Source of the DNA: an uncultured Bilophila sp.
Lineage (GTDB): Bacteria; Desulfobacterota; Desulfovibrionia; Desulfovibrionales; Desulfovibrionaceae
Direction of reading: 5' to 3'
NCBI GenBank assembly: GCA_902373525.1
Contig: CABKMN010000104.1
Coordinates: 1-8,248, forward strand
Length of the DNA stretch: 8,248 nucleotides
The first letter of the stretch is position 1; each line of letters opens with the position of its first letter. The notes under the pieces are model-generated. The model was not told where the DNA came from and did no database searches. It saw nothing but the letters and a program-made list of their open reading frames with translations. Position numbers and translations under genes: made by a program. Below, piece after piece: positions 1 through 7,879 of the stretch.

Positions 1-6
1 GGGTTT

Positions 7-56
7 GGGGAGGGGGAGGAAAACCTTTCTCCAGAAAGGTTTTCCTCCCCCTCCCC
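7..56. terminator. Perfect 24-bp palindrome (hairpin, possible bidirectional terminator)
   Basis: Positions 7-30 are the exact reverse complement of 33-56, separated by two bases. One arm is purine-rich (runs of G broken by single A) and ends in AAACCTTTCT. The RNA would form a very stable hairpin on either strand, with the innermost pairs opening to make the loop. There is no T-tract right after it on either strand, so Rho-independent termination is only probable. It lies 74 nt before the cytochrome gene start, so it may end a gene left of the window. It shares the AAACCTTTCT core and purine/pyrimidine arm pattern with the hairpin at 5037-5085, which suggests a dispersed hairpin family in this genome. 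Confidence 0.6.
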
Positions 57-130
57 AATGCTCATGCCCCATCTCTATCATGGATTTCACGCACATGGCA
101 CGTGTACGATGGACGGAAAGGAGACTTCCC

Positions 131-732
131 ATGTCCGTGACATCCGCAATCCGCGAACAGGCCGCCCTGCTCTGGCGGTTCCTCGGCTTTTTCCAGACCC
201 CCTACCTGCGGGTCCTGCACGCGATCATCGCCGTGCTGGTCATCCTGCAAATCCTGAGCAGCTTCGCCATGCACATGCTGCCGTCCGGGCAGATCAACCC
301 GGCGATCAGCAGTTGGCTGGCGACGTGGTACCACATTCTGGCGGGCCTCGCGACGGTGATCGCGGGCCTGCTGCTGACGGCGTACAGCCTCACGAAACGC
401 GGGCTCCGCTACTTCTTTCCCTACCTCTGGGGCGATACCGAACAGCTCGGAAAGGACATCCGGGCCAGCCTGCACTTCAAGATGGTGCCGCCGAGGCCCA
501 AGGGGCTGGCGACCGCGGTGCAGGGGCTCGGGATCGGCGCGCTGCTGCTCGCCGTGCTCTCAGGACTGCTCTGGTACCTGCTCTGGATCAACGGCTCCCC
601 GTTCGCGGAACCGGCCCGCAAGGCGCACGAAAACCTGACCCTGCTCATTGAGCTGTACCTGTTCGGACACGGCGGCATGGCCCTGCTCCACTTTTTCGTG
701 TGGCAACGCAAAAGCGGCAGGGACGAAAAGGC

Positions 733-754
<22 letters not shown>
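131..754 (+). CDS. Cytochrome b561-type membrane protein
   Basis: A 207-residue inner-membrane protein with four predicted transmembrane helices at about residues 26-46, 66-86, 130-152 and 171-190. His30 (LRVLHAII), His68 (WYHILAG), His166 (KAHENL), and His180 and His187 (FGHGGMALLHFF) sit in or at the ends of these helices, the pattern expected for b-type haem ligands in the cytochrome b561 / Ni-Fe hydrogenase b-subunit superfamily. Such proteins pass electrons between the quinone pool and partner redox proteins; the partner here is unknown and no hydrogenase or dehydrogenase subunit is adjacent. The ATG at 131 is preferred over an in-frame ATG at 95 because AAAGGAG at 117-123 is 7 nt upstream of it. 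The last 22 bp overlap tail-to-tail with the response regulator gene on the other strand. The C-terminus is a short charged cytoplasmic tail. The superfamily call is fairly safe; the exact subfamily is not. Confidence 0.8.
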
Positions 755-2097
<1,343 letters not shown>

Positions 2098-2113
2098 AAT
2101 GCTCCTCAACTCC

Positions 2114-3898
2114 TCAGGACGCCGGATGCGTCTCCTCGTCCACGCCGCTGAACGGGAACCGCAGCAGGAATGTGGTGCCCGTTCCGGGCGTACTCGCGAC
2201 TTCGATGGTCCCGTCGTGGGCCTCCACAATCTTGTGGACGATGGAAAGCCCCAGTCCGGTGCCGCTGGCCTTGGTGGTGAAATAGGGGCTGAAAATATCC
2301 GCCAGACGGTCGGGCGCGATGCCGCATCCCGTGTCCGCGACTTCCAGCACCAGTTCCGGGCCGTCCATCCGGCCCCGCACGGTGAGCATACCGCCATCGG
2401 GCATGGCCTGTACAGCGTTGAGAAAGAGATTGAGCAGCACCTGCGTCATGCGGTCCTGATCGAGACGCACGGCGGTCGGCGGCTGGGGCAGTTCGGCCCG
2501 GAAGGCGATGCTCCGGGCGTCCATGTCCTGCTGCACCATCTGCCGCGCCCGATCCACGAGGTCGTCGAGTACGACGTCGGTCAGGTTCAGGACGTCGGGC
2601 CGCGCGAAGTCGAGCAGATCGCCCACGACCTTGTCCAGCCGCAGCACCTCCTGCGTCATGATGCCCGCCATGCGGCTTTCGTCGCTGTCCTTGGGGCTCG
2701 CCTCCATGAAGAACCGGGCCAGCCCCTTGATCGCGCTGAGCGGGTTGCGGACTTCGTGCGCGATGCCCGCCGCCATGTTGCCGAGGGCCACCAACCGGTC
2801 GCGCCGCCGCAGTTCGCTCTGGAGCCGCCGGATTTCACCGAGGTCGCGCATGATCAGCGCGGTGCCGATGGCTTCGCCCTCCTCGGTCACGATGTGCGAG
2901 GCGCTGATCGCCAGCGGAACCCGACGCTTTTCCCCGAAGACGCACCACGCTTCCTGTTCCTTGATCGCCTTGCGGTCCGACTGCTCCAGCACGCTCCACA
3001 CGCCGGGCAGCAGGTCGCGCAGGCTTCCGCCTTCCGCCGTCCTGCGGGCGAGCCCGGTGATCTCCAGCGCCGCCGGGTTGACGGAGGCGATCCGCCCGTT
3101 CATGTCCGTGGAGATGATGCCCACCGGAAGCGTCCGCAGGATTTCCGAGGCAAAGGCGGTCGTCTCCTGCACCACCTTGCGCGAACGCCGGTAGCTGTGG
3201 ATCAGGAACAGGGTAAAGCAGCCCACCACACCCACGAACACCAGAATGGCGAACATCACCGCCATGTGCTTTTCGTCGGCGGCCTGCGCCTCTTCCAGCG
3301 GCGTACGATCATACTCCACGAAAATCACCAGCGGGGCACCCTCCGCGATGCTCGTTTCCAGCATGCCGCAGGAGTCGCCGCCCATGCTCCGCATCCCCCG
3401 CATCCGGTGCCCGCCGTGCCGCCGCAGTTCGCCCTGCGGGACGGAAAACCGCTTGTAGACCTGAAACACGGGCATGCCGTTCGGCAGGGTCGCGGCGCTC
3501 CATTTCGCCTGCCGGTCCGGGTCCAGTTCCGCCAGTTTCTCCGGCGAAAGAAAGCTCGTGCCGACGAGCGCGGGATTCGCCGCCATGAGCACGGTGCCGC
3601 TGTTGCTGGTGATCACCAGTGAGGCGATGTCCGGCTGTTCGCCCACCTTGGCGAGCAGATCGCTCAGCACCTCGTCCGACCAGTGGAAGCCCATGCCGGT
3701 CCGCAACGCGCCTTCCAGCGCGCTGATCAGCGCCGATCCCTTTTCCAGCGTGAGCTGAGCCGTGAAATCGGATTCGCGTTTGGCGTTGTGCAGCCCGAAC
3801 ACGACGATCCCCGCCGAAAACAGCAGGGCGCAGAGCATGACGAGCCACGGGAACAGCGTAAGCCAGCGGGGCATTTTTTTGAGCGAAGGTGTATGCAC
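2114..3898 (-). CDS. zraS: Membrane sensor histidine kinase, ZraS/HydH-like
   Basis: A 594-residue inner-membrane sensor. Transmembrane helix 1 spans about residues 15-36, a periplasmic sensing domain 37-211, and helix 2 212-233. A PAS domain follows (about 247-353), then a HisKA dimerisation/phosphoacceptor domain with His381 in GIAHEVRNPLSAIKG. The HATPase_c domain has an N box (LLNLFLNAVQAM), G1 DTGCGI near 522-527, FSPYFTTK near 536-543 and G2 GTGLGLS. All kinase motifs are intact. The periplasmic part contains a His/Met/Cys cluster at 161-177 (RRHGGHRMRGMRSMGGDSC), a plausible metal site. The GTG at 3898 is chosen because AGAGAGG lies 5 nt upstream and a sigma-54-like promoter at 3972-3959 would leave a leader of about 50 nt; the longer reading from an ATG at 3979 starts upstream of that promoter. 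The gene is 16 nt from the regulator and almost surely cotranscribed. By family it senses zinc or envelope stress and phosphorylates ZraR; the ligand here is inferred. Confidence 0.9.
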   Translation of the reverse strand: MHTPSLKKMPRWLTLFPWLVMLCALLFSAGIVVFGLHNAKRESDFTAQLTLEKGSALISALEGALRTGMGFHWSDEVLSDLLAKVGEQPDIASLVITSNSGTVLMAANPALVGTSFLSPEKLAELDPDRQAKWSAATLPNGMPVFQVYKRFSVPQGELRRHGGHRMRGMRSMGGDSCGMLETSIAEGAPLVIFVEYDRTPLEEAQAADEKHMAVMFAILVFVGVVGCFTLFLIHSYRRSRKVVQETTAFASEILRTLPVGIISTDMNGRIASVNPAALEITGLARRTAEGGSLRDLLPGVWSVLEQSDRKAIKEQEAWCVFGEKRRVPLAISASHIVTEEGEAIGTALIMRDLGEIRRLQSELRRRDRLVALGNMAAGIAHEVRNPLSAIKGLARFFMEASPKDSDESRMAGIMTQEVLRLDKVVGDLLDFARPDVLNLTDVVLDDLVDRARQMVQQDMDARSIAFRAELPQPPTAVRLDQDRMTQVLLNLFLNAVQAMPDGGMLTVRGRMDGPELVLEVADTGCGIAPDRLADIFSPYFTTKASGTGLGLSIVHKIVEAHDGTIEVASTPGTGTTFLLRFPFSGVDEETHPAS

Positions 3899-3956
3899 GG
3901 GGGCCTCTCTTGTTGCGGGCGCGGATCGCGCCGCCGAATGGAATGTACTTAGGGTA

Positions 3957-3975
3957 TAGCAAAAAACGTTCCCGG
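3957..3975 (-). promoter_or_regulatory. Candidate sigma-54 promoter for the zraSR operon
   Basis: Read on the minus strand the sequence is CGGGAACGTTTTTTGCT, with GG at 3972-3971 and GC at 3960-3959 separated by exactly 10 nt. The -12 half (TTTTTTGCT) is strong. The -24 half (GGGAACG) departs from TGGCACG at two positions. Transcription would start near 3947, about 50 nt before the GTG of zraS. In E. coli the zraSR promoter is also sigma-54 dependent and ZraR activated, so the arrangement is expected. The weaker -24 fits lower basal and induced output than zraP. Confidence 0.6.
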
Positions 3976-4018
3976 ACACGAACGCCCGCCGGAACCCCGT
4001 TTGGGGACTTTCCCGCGT

Positions 4019-4128
4019 CCGTTCCGCCCCTCCCGAGCGCCGAAAAAGACCGTTCCGGAGCCGAGTGTGACGTTTTTACACACCGGGAAACGCACGGCTG
4101 GTTCCATTCTACCCACTTCCCGGAACGG
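4019..4128. promoter_or_regulatory. Candidate ZraR enhancer region between divergent promoters
   Basis: The octamer CCGTTCCG occurs at 4019-4026 and 4050-4057 (31 bp apart, about three helical turns). Its inverse CGGAACGG lies at 4121-4128. The longer form CCGTTCCGG at 4050-4058 pairs exactly with CCGGAACGG at 4120-4128. Between them is an imperfect dyad GTGTG-N9-CACAC (4065-4083), about 105-130 nt from either -24/-12 element, a normal distance for NtrC-class upstream activating sites. No promoter for sigma-70 is evident. The assignment to ZraR is inference: the motif also turns up in coding sequence near 7654, so GC-rich chance matches cannot be excluded. Confidence 0.35.
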
Positions 4129-4198
4129 CTTGCGACGCTCCGGGTGTCCTCATTTTCTTTTTCCTTTTATGAAAACGAGTTACAGAAAGCAGAACGTT

Positions 4199-4215
4199 TT
4201 GGCACGCCGCTTGCT
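4199..4215 (+). promoter_or_regulatory. Sigma-54 promoter of zraP
   Basis: TTGGCACGCCGCTTGCT matches the sigma-54 consensus YTGGCACG-N4-TTGCW at every defined position, with GG at 4201-4202 and GC at 4213-4214 separated by 10 nt. Transcription should start near 4226, giving a leader of about 53 nt before the zraP ATG. A relatively AT-rich stretch at 4150-4198 just upstream could ease DNA bending toward the enhancer sites. A perfect GCTTGC/GCAAGC inverted repeat (4209-4214 and 4225-4230) spans the -12 element and the expected start site. This is the clearest regulatory signal in the window. Confidence 0.88.
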
Positions 4216-4226
4216 GTATGCCAAGC

Positions 4227-4240
4227 AAGCCGATTGGCTT
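4227..4240 (+). promoter_or_regulatory. Small stem-loop at the 5' end of the zraP leader
   Basis: AAGCC (4227-4231) and GGCTT (4236-4240) pair around a GATT loop. The hairpin would begin within a few bases of the predicted transcription start, where stem-loops often protect mRNA from 5'-end decay. An alternative pairing, GCCAA (4220-4224) with TTGGC (4234-4238), overlaps it. With only five base pairs, it may have no function. Confidence 0.25.
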
Positions 4241-4278
4241 CAACCTTTCAAACAACAACCCCACTCAGGAGTAATACT

Positions 4279-4764
4279 ATGAAGACTCGTGCTCTTATCG
4301 CCGCTTTCGCCCTTTCCGCCATCGTCCTCGGCACCGGTTCCGCCTTCGCCTACAACGGCTACGGACACGGCATGCACAACGGCGGGTACATGCACAACGG
4401 TTCCGGCTACGGCATGATGGACTCCAGCGCCCTGTCCCCCGAAAAGCAGAGCGCCTACGAAGCGATGATGAAGGAACATTACAACCGCGTTTCCCCGCTG
4501 CGCGACAAGCTGAACGCCAAGGACATCGAGCTCGACGCGCTCTCCCGCAACCCCAACGCGAAGCCGGAAGCCATCTCCAAGCTCGCCGGTGAAGTGGCGG
4601 AACTCCGTGCCCAGCTCCGCAACGAACGCATCGCCCTCGGCGACAGGATGGAAAAGGAACTCGGCGTGCAGCCCCGCGGCATGATGCGCGGCGGCATGGG
4701 CTACCACCACGGCGGCGGACGCGGCCACGGCGGTCACGGCGGCTACGGCAACTGCGGGTACTAA
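4279..4764 (+). CDS. zraP: ZraP-like periplasmic zinc-binding stress chaperone
   Basis: A 161-residue exported protein. Residues 1-24 are a classic signal peptide (MKTR, hydrophobic core, cleavage after AFA). The mature protein starts with a Gly/Tyr/His/Met-rich segment (25-47; His30, His33, His39). A Spy/CpxP/ZraP-type helical core follows (52-130), opening with LSPEKQSAYEAMMKEHY and continuing as amphipathic helices with heptad-like Leu spacing. The tail (133-161) is Gly/His-rich (HHGGGRGHGGHGG) with one Cys near the end (GNCGY), like the His/Cys tail of ZraP. In E. coli, ZraP is an oligomeric zinc-binding periplasmic chaperone that dampens ZraSR signalling. The ATG at 4279 has AGGAG 7 nt upstream (4267-4271) and follows a near-perfect sigma-54 promoter. 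It is divergent from zraSR, matching the E. coli arrangement. Alternative: a general Spy/CpxP-like protein with another metal preference; Met-rich segments leave copper possible. Confidence 0.88.
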   Translation: MKTRALIAAFALSAIVLGTGSAFAYNGYGHGMHNGGYMHNGSGYGMMDSSALSPEKQSAYEAMMKEHYNRVSPLRDKLNAKDIELDALSRNPNAKPEAISKLAGEVAELRAQLRNERIALGDRMEKELGVQPRGMMRGGMGYHHGGGRGHGGHGGYGNCGY

Positions 4765-4774
4765 ACGCCGCTCC

Positions 4775-4795
4775 GGGGGAACGGACCGTTCCCCC
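4775..4795 (+). terminator. Hairpin after zraP
   Basis: GGGGGAACGG (4775-4784) and CCGTTCCCCC (4786-4795) are exact reverse complements around a single A, so about eight pairs with a five-base loop would form 10 nt after the zraP stop codon. No clean T-tract follows (the next bases are C-rich, with short TTT and TTTT runs further on). Its position makes it the likely end of the zraP transcript, by structure or with Rho. Confidence 0.55.
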
Positions 4796-5036
4796 AGCCC
4801 CCTCCCCTTTCCGGGCCCTGTTTTCACCCCTCACTTCCGCATCGTCCCGCCCGCGCCCGACATCCGCTGACGAGGGCCACCCCGCATCATCCGGCCCCTC
4901 CCTCACGCCTCGCGGGAACGCCGCATGAGCCTTGAGACAGGCGGGCAGACACAGCCGGGTTCCACGCCGCGCGGGAACGCCTCCGAACAGGGATTCGACA
5001 ACGTCGAGCGTTCCGGGAAGAAAAAGGGGGAGTTCG
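4796..5036. other. Non-coding spacer between zraP and mltA
   Basis: I see no credible gene here: the short open frames are arginine/proline-rich shadows without ribosome sites. The only structure noticed is a 12-bp direct repeat, CGCGGGAACGCC, at 4911-4922 and 4970-4981 (59 bp apart). There is also a run of A and G (5019-5030) that reads on the minus strand as C-run then T-run and may serve the hairpin at 5037-5085. The genes on both sides end here, so promoters are not expected. Confidence 0.5.
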
Positions 5037-5085
5037 GGAGGGGGGAAGGGAAACCTTTCTGAAGAAGGTTTCCCTTCCCCCCTCC
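5037..5085 (-). terminator. 21-bp hairpin, likely mltA terminator
   Basis: Positions 5037-5057 and 5065-5085 are exact reverse complements with a 7-nt loop. It begins 8 nt after the mltA stop codon as mltA is read. On the minus strand a CCCCCTTTTTC tract follows about 6-16 nt after the stem, giving a delayed U-tract. The G-rich arm could also pair with that C-run, giving a hairpin abutting the T-run. The same AAACCTTTCT core and purine/pyrimidine arms are found in the palindrome at 7-56. Because it is symmetric it may also catch read-through from zraP. Confidence 0.65.
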
Positions 5086-5092
5086 GATTGTT

Positions 5093-6316
5093 TTACCGTT
5101 TCGCCAGCAACAGCCAGACCTGCCCCTGTGTGTAGATGGTCATGGCCTGCCGGTGGGCGTCCTCGCCCTCGCCGGTGTACATGTCGATGCGCCGCAGCCG
5201 GATCGCGCCGCCGGTGTCGTGCGCGAACCCGAGCCCCCGCCGCACCGTTCCCTTCCCCGGCAACGCGTAGGCCACGATGCCGCCGAGCGGCAGCACCTGC
5301 GGATCGACCGCCATGCTCACCCACGGCGTCAGCTCGCACCCCGCCGTCCCCTTGGGATGCTCCGAACCGTAACGGAAAAATACGTATCCCTTCGCCGCGT
5401 TCAAAAACGCCCGGCGCTTCGAGGGATGGCTGTCCCACCATTCCCTGATCCCCTTCATCGACGCCTTGTTGCGCGGAAGCTGCCCCGTGCGGATCAGATA
5501 GCCCGCCATGCTCTGGCCGGACTGCCCGTTCAGCCCCGCGAACAGCGCGGCCCGCTGCGTGCCGTCGTCGAACGCCAGAATGCCCGAACCTTCCAGCATC
5601 AGATCATAGGCCGCCACGGGATGCGGCAGCCACGCCATTTCGAGGCCCCGGCCCCGCAGCGCGCCGTCCAGATCGATGTCCGCCCGGCTGAAATACGGCG
5701 TCTCCGGCCTGATGACCTGTAAAAAGGCGTCCTCGGGACAGGCGTGCGAGGGCAGGCACCATGCCAGATCGGGGGCCAGTTCGTCCGGCAGCCGGTAGAT
5801 GGGGTGCTCGTACCCCGGTTTGCGCGTCCGGCTGGCCCGCATGATCGGCGAATAGTAGCCCGTGAACTTCACGCCGGGTTCCACGCTCAGCCATTCGAAT
5901 TCCTGCGCCAGCAGTTCGGGACGGGCGTCCAGACGGGGCAGGAGGTTCTTCAGCTTCTCCAGCGACGCCGCCACCTCTCCCCACGTGATCCGAATGCCGC
6001 TGTGCTCGGCGGCCCGCTCGTCCGGGTTCCAGCTCTGGGCGTATTCGAGGCTCCGCTCCAGCGCCGGGGCCAGCTCCGTCCACGAGCGCAGGCCCATCGC
6101 CGTCTTGTCGAGCCTGACCGCCTGACCGCGCGCGCCGTCTTCGGAAACGCGTCCGAACAGAGGCGACGGCGTGTTCAGCGCCTCCACCGCCGGATGCGCC
6201 GCTTTTCGGACGACGCGGGAGGTGTCCGGGGACGCCGGCCCGGAAGGGACGGGGGCGGCCTTGGGACCGCACGCCGCCAGCAGGAAGACGAGGCATACGA
6301 CAAGCGTTCTGATCAT
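5093..6316 (-). CDS. mltA: Membrane-bound lytic murein transglycosylase A (MltA), lipoprotein
   Basis: A 407-residue lipoprotein, somewhat longer than E. coli MltA (365). Residues 1-16 form a lipoprotein signal with lipobox LAAC and Cys16 as the acylated residue; Gly17 at +2 gives no inner-membrane retention signal, so outer-membrane location is expected. A Pro/Ala/Ser-rich linker leads to the MltA domain, marked by FTGYYSP at 151-157 and GSGILAFDDG plus LNGQSGQSMAGYL further on. The C-terminal 3D double-psi barrel shows all three conserved Asp: Asp338 (MAVDP), Asp367 (DTGGAI) and Asp378 (IDMYTG), the set that includes the catalytic acid of the family. It cleaves peptidoglycan glycan strands to 1,6-anhydro-muropeptides during wall remodelling. 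The start at 6316 is chosen for the signal peptide and the GGAGGAAGG just upstream; the frame stays open for 83 more codons, into the symporter gene on the other strand. It diverges from the symporter gene and is probably monocistronic. Confidence 0.93.
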   Translation of the reverse strand: MIRTLVVCLVFLLAACGPKAAPVPSGPASPDTSRVVRKAAHPAVEALNTPSPLFGRVSEDGARGQAVRLDKTAMGLRSWTELAPALERSLEYAQSWNPDERAAEHSGIRITWGEVAASLEKLKNLLPRLDARPELLAQEFEWLSVEPGVKFTGYYSPIMRASRTRKPGYEHPIYRLPDELAPDLAWCLPSHACPEDAFLQVIRPETPYFSRADIDLDGALRGRGLEMAWLPHPVAAYDLMLEGSGILAFDDGTQRAALFAGLNGQSGQSMAGYLIRTGQLPRNKASMKGIREWWDSHPSKRRAFLNAAKGYVFFRYGSEHPKGTAGCELTPWVSMAVDPQVLPLGGIVAYALPGKGTVRRGLGFAHDTGGAIRLRRIDMYTGEGEDAHRQAMTIYTQGQVWLLLAKR

Positions 6317-6476
6317 CGGGACCTTCCTCCGCACGCCGCCGGACAGGGCTTCGCCGCAGCGCACGAGATGATAATAATGAATTTTTCCCTCTGGATACAC
6401 TACAGGAAAAGGAGGCAACACTTCTTGAGGGGCGGGCACACCATAGTGCCAACCTTCCGAATACGCAACGCTCGGG
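6317..6476. promoter_or_regulatory. Divergent spacer between mltA and the symporter gene
   Basis: This 160-nt spacer must hold promoters for both genes. An AT-rich patch at 6368-6387 offers TATTAT/CATTAT on the minus strand as a -10 for mltA, without a convincing -35. TACACT at 6396-6401 is a weak -10 on the plus strand. AAGGAGG at 6409-6415 is a strong ribosome site but no ATG or GTG follows at usable distance (only TTG at 6425, in a different frame from the symporter). A dyad GGCAC-N6-GTGCC lies at 6435-6450. These elements suggest a structured leader, but none is certain. Confidence 0.35.
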
Positions 6477-7826
6477 ATGGCGACGATGGAAACGCTGATG
6501 CAGGTTTTGAAGGCAATCAACAATGTGATCTGGGGTCCGGGCATGCTGCTCCTGCTCATCGGCACGGGCGTCTACCTGACCGTGGGGCTGCGTTTCTATA
6601 CGTTCCGCAACATTTTCTCGGCCTTCGCCCTGCTCTGGAAAGGGCGCGCGCCCTCCGAAGGCGACTCCGGCGAGCTGACGCCGTTCAACGCCCTGATGAC
6701 CGCGCTCGCGGGCACCATCGGTACGGGCAGCATCGTGGGCGTGGCGACCGCCATCCTCTCGGGCGGGCCGGGCGCGCTGTTCTGGATGTGGTGTACCGCG
6801 ATGGTGGGCATGGCGACCAAATTTTCCGAAATCCTGCTCGCCGTCCGCTACCGGGAAGTGACGCCCGCCGGGAATTTCGTGGGCGGGGCCATGTATTTCA
6901 TCAAGAACGGGCTCGGGGAAAAATGGAAATGGCTGGGCGGCGCGTTCGCGGTCTTCGCGGCCATCACCTGTTTCGGCACCGGGAACGCGGTGCAGACCAA
7001 CGCCATCTCCGGCGTGCTGCGGGAAACCTTCGGCGTGCCCACATGGGCCACGGCCCTGATCCTGTTCCTGCTGATCGGCGCTGTCCTGCTCGGCGGGCTC
7101 CGGCGCATCGGCAGCGTCGCCGGGAAGATCGTGCCGTTCATGGCGATCCTGTACACGCTGGCCTCGCTGATCATCCTCATCCTGAACATCCGGGAAGTGC
7201 CCGCCATGTTCCTGCATGTGGTGGAGGAAGCCTTCACCCCCACGGCGGCGCAGGGCGGCTTCGCCGGAGCCACGGCCATGATGGCGGTCCGCTTCGGCAT
7301 GGCCCGGGGCATCTTCGCCAACGAGGCCGGGCTCGGCAGCGGGCCCATCGCCCACGCCACGGCCACCTCCACGCCCATCCGGCAAGCCACCATCGGCATG
7401 CTCGACGTGTTCATCACCACCATGCTGGTGTGCAGCATGACCGGGTTCGCCATTCTGGTCACGGGCGAATGGACCGCCGTGGGCGCGCAGGGCGCGTCGC
7501 TCACCGCGCAGGCCTTCGAAACCGCGCTGCCCGGCGTGGGCTCGGCCATCGTGGCGTTTTCGCTGGTCATGTTCGCGTTCACGACCATCCTCGGCTGGTG
7601 CGTGTACGGCGAACGCTCCGCCATCTTTCTCTTCGGCGACCGGATATTGAAGCCGTTCCGCATCCTGTACACCATCGTGGTGCCCATCGGGGCCCTCGCG
7701 CAACTCGACCTCGTGTGGATTCTGGCGGACACCTTCAACGCGCTGATGGCCTTCCCCAACCTCGTCGGCGTCCTGCTGCTGAGCCCCGTCGTGTTCCGGG
7801 CCGTACGGGAACGGGACGAGGACTGA
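6477..7826 (+). CDS. AGCS-family sodium:alanine/glycine (amino-acid carrier) symporter
   Basis: A 449-residue polytopic inner-membrane protein with roughly ten to eleven hydrophobic helices, normal for the alanine/glycine:cation symporter family (AlsT/YaaJ, DagA, AgcS). Two family blocks are clear: PFNALMTALAGTIGTGSIVGVATAI with GGPGALFWMW (about residues 69-105), and MARGIFANEAGLGSGPIAHA (275-294) followed by the PIRQATIGMLDVFITTMLVCSMTG helix. It imports a small neutral amino acid, probably alanine or glycine, with Na+ (or H+). Ser85 stands where the common motif GxGNIxGVA has Asn, which may alter substrate or ion binding. The start is uncertain: ATG 6477 has little ribosome site, ATG 6486 (METLMQVL) has only a poor G-rich match, and an in-frame TAG at 6444 rules out longer forms. 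No partner genes lie in an operon with it. Family assignment is firm; substrate is inferred. Confidence 0.92.
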   Translation: MATMETLMQVLKAINNVIWGPGMLLLLIGTGVYLTVGLRFYTFRNIFSAFALLWKGRAPSEGDSGELTPFNALMTALAGTIGTGSIVGVATAILSGGPGALFWMWCTAMVGMATKFSEILLAVRYREVTPAGNFVGGAMYFIKNGLGEKWKWLGGAFAVFAAITCFGTGNAVQTNAISGVLRETFGVPTWATALILFLLIGAVLLGGLRRIGSVAGKIVPFMAILYTLASLIILILNIREVPAMFLHVVEEAFTPTAAQGGFAGATAMMAVRFGMARGIFANEAGLGSGPIAHATATSTPIRQATIGMLDVFITTMLVCSMTGFAILVTGEWTAVGAQGASLTAQAFETALPGVGSAIVAFSLVMFAFTTILGWCVYGERSAIFLFGDRILKPFRILYTIVVPIGALAQLDLVWILADTFNALMAFPNLVGVLLLSPVVFRAVRERDED

Positions 7827-7879
7827 TTCCTTCATACTGCCCCAACAGCCGGGACGGCGGAAAAGGCCGCCCACGGGCC

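Noticed and set aside
96..110. TGGCACG -24-like element ahead of the cytochrome gene
   Set aside because: The position 10 nt after GG reads AT instead of GC and no TTGC -12 half exists, so it is not a sigma-54 promoter.
2098..2397. N-terminal extension of the ZraR-like frame to 2397
   Set aside because: The extension lies wholly within zraS in another frame. ATG 2097 has a good ribosome site and starts at the receiver domain.
4911..4981. 12-bp direct repeat CGCGGGAACGCC, considered as an attachment-site or insertion footprint
   Set aside because: Short and GC-rich, only two copies, with no mobile gene or terminal inverted repeat nearby.
4887..5135. Small open frames in the zraP-mltA spacer (4932-5135 plus; minus-strand frame reaching 4887)
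   Set aside because: Low-complexity Arg/Pro-rich translations, no ribosome sites, and they run through the perfect hairpin at 5037-5085.
6433..6452. GGTTGGCAC on the minus strand upstream of mltA, resembling a sigma-54 -24 box
   Set aside because: The nearest GC is 11 nt away, not 10, and the -12 half is TGTGC. The TGGCAC is explained by the GGCAC/GTGCC dyad.
5604..7874. Very long open frames across mltA and the symporter gene on both strands (for example 5604-7874 minus, 5744-7951 plus)
   Set aside because: Translations are Arg/His/Gly-rich with no domains; they are GC-driven shadows of mltA and the symporter gene.
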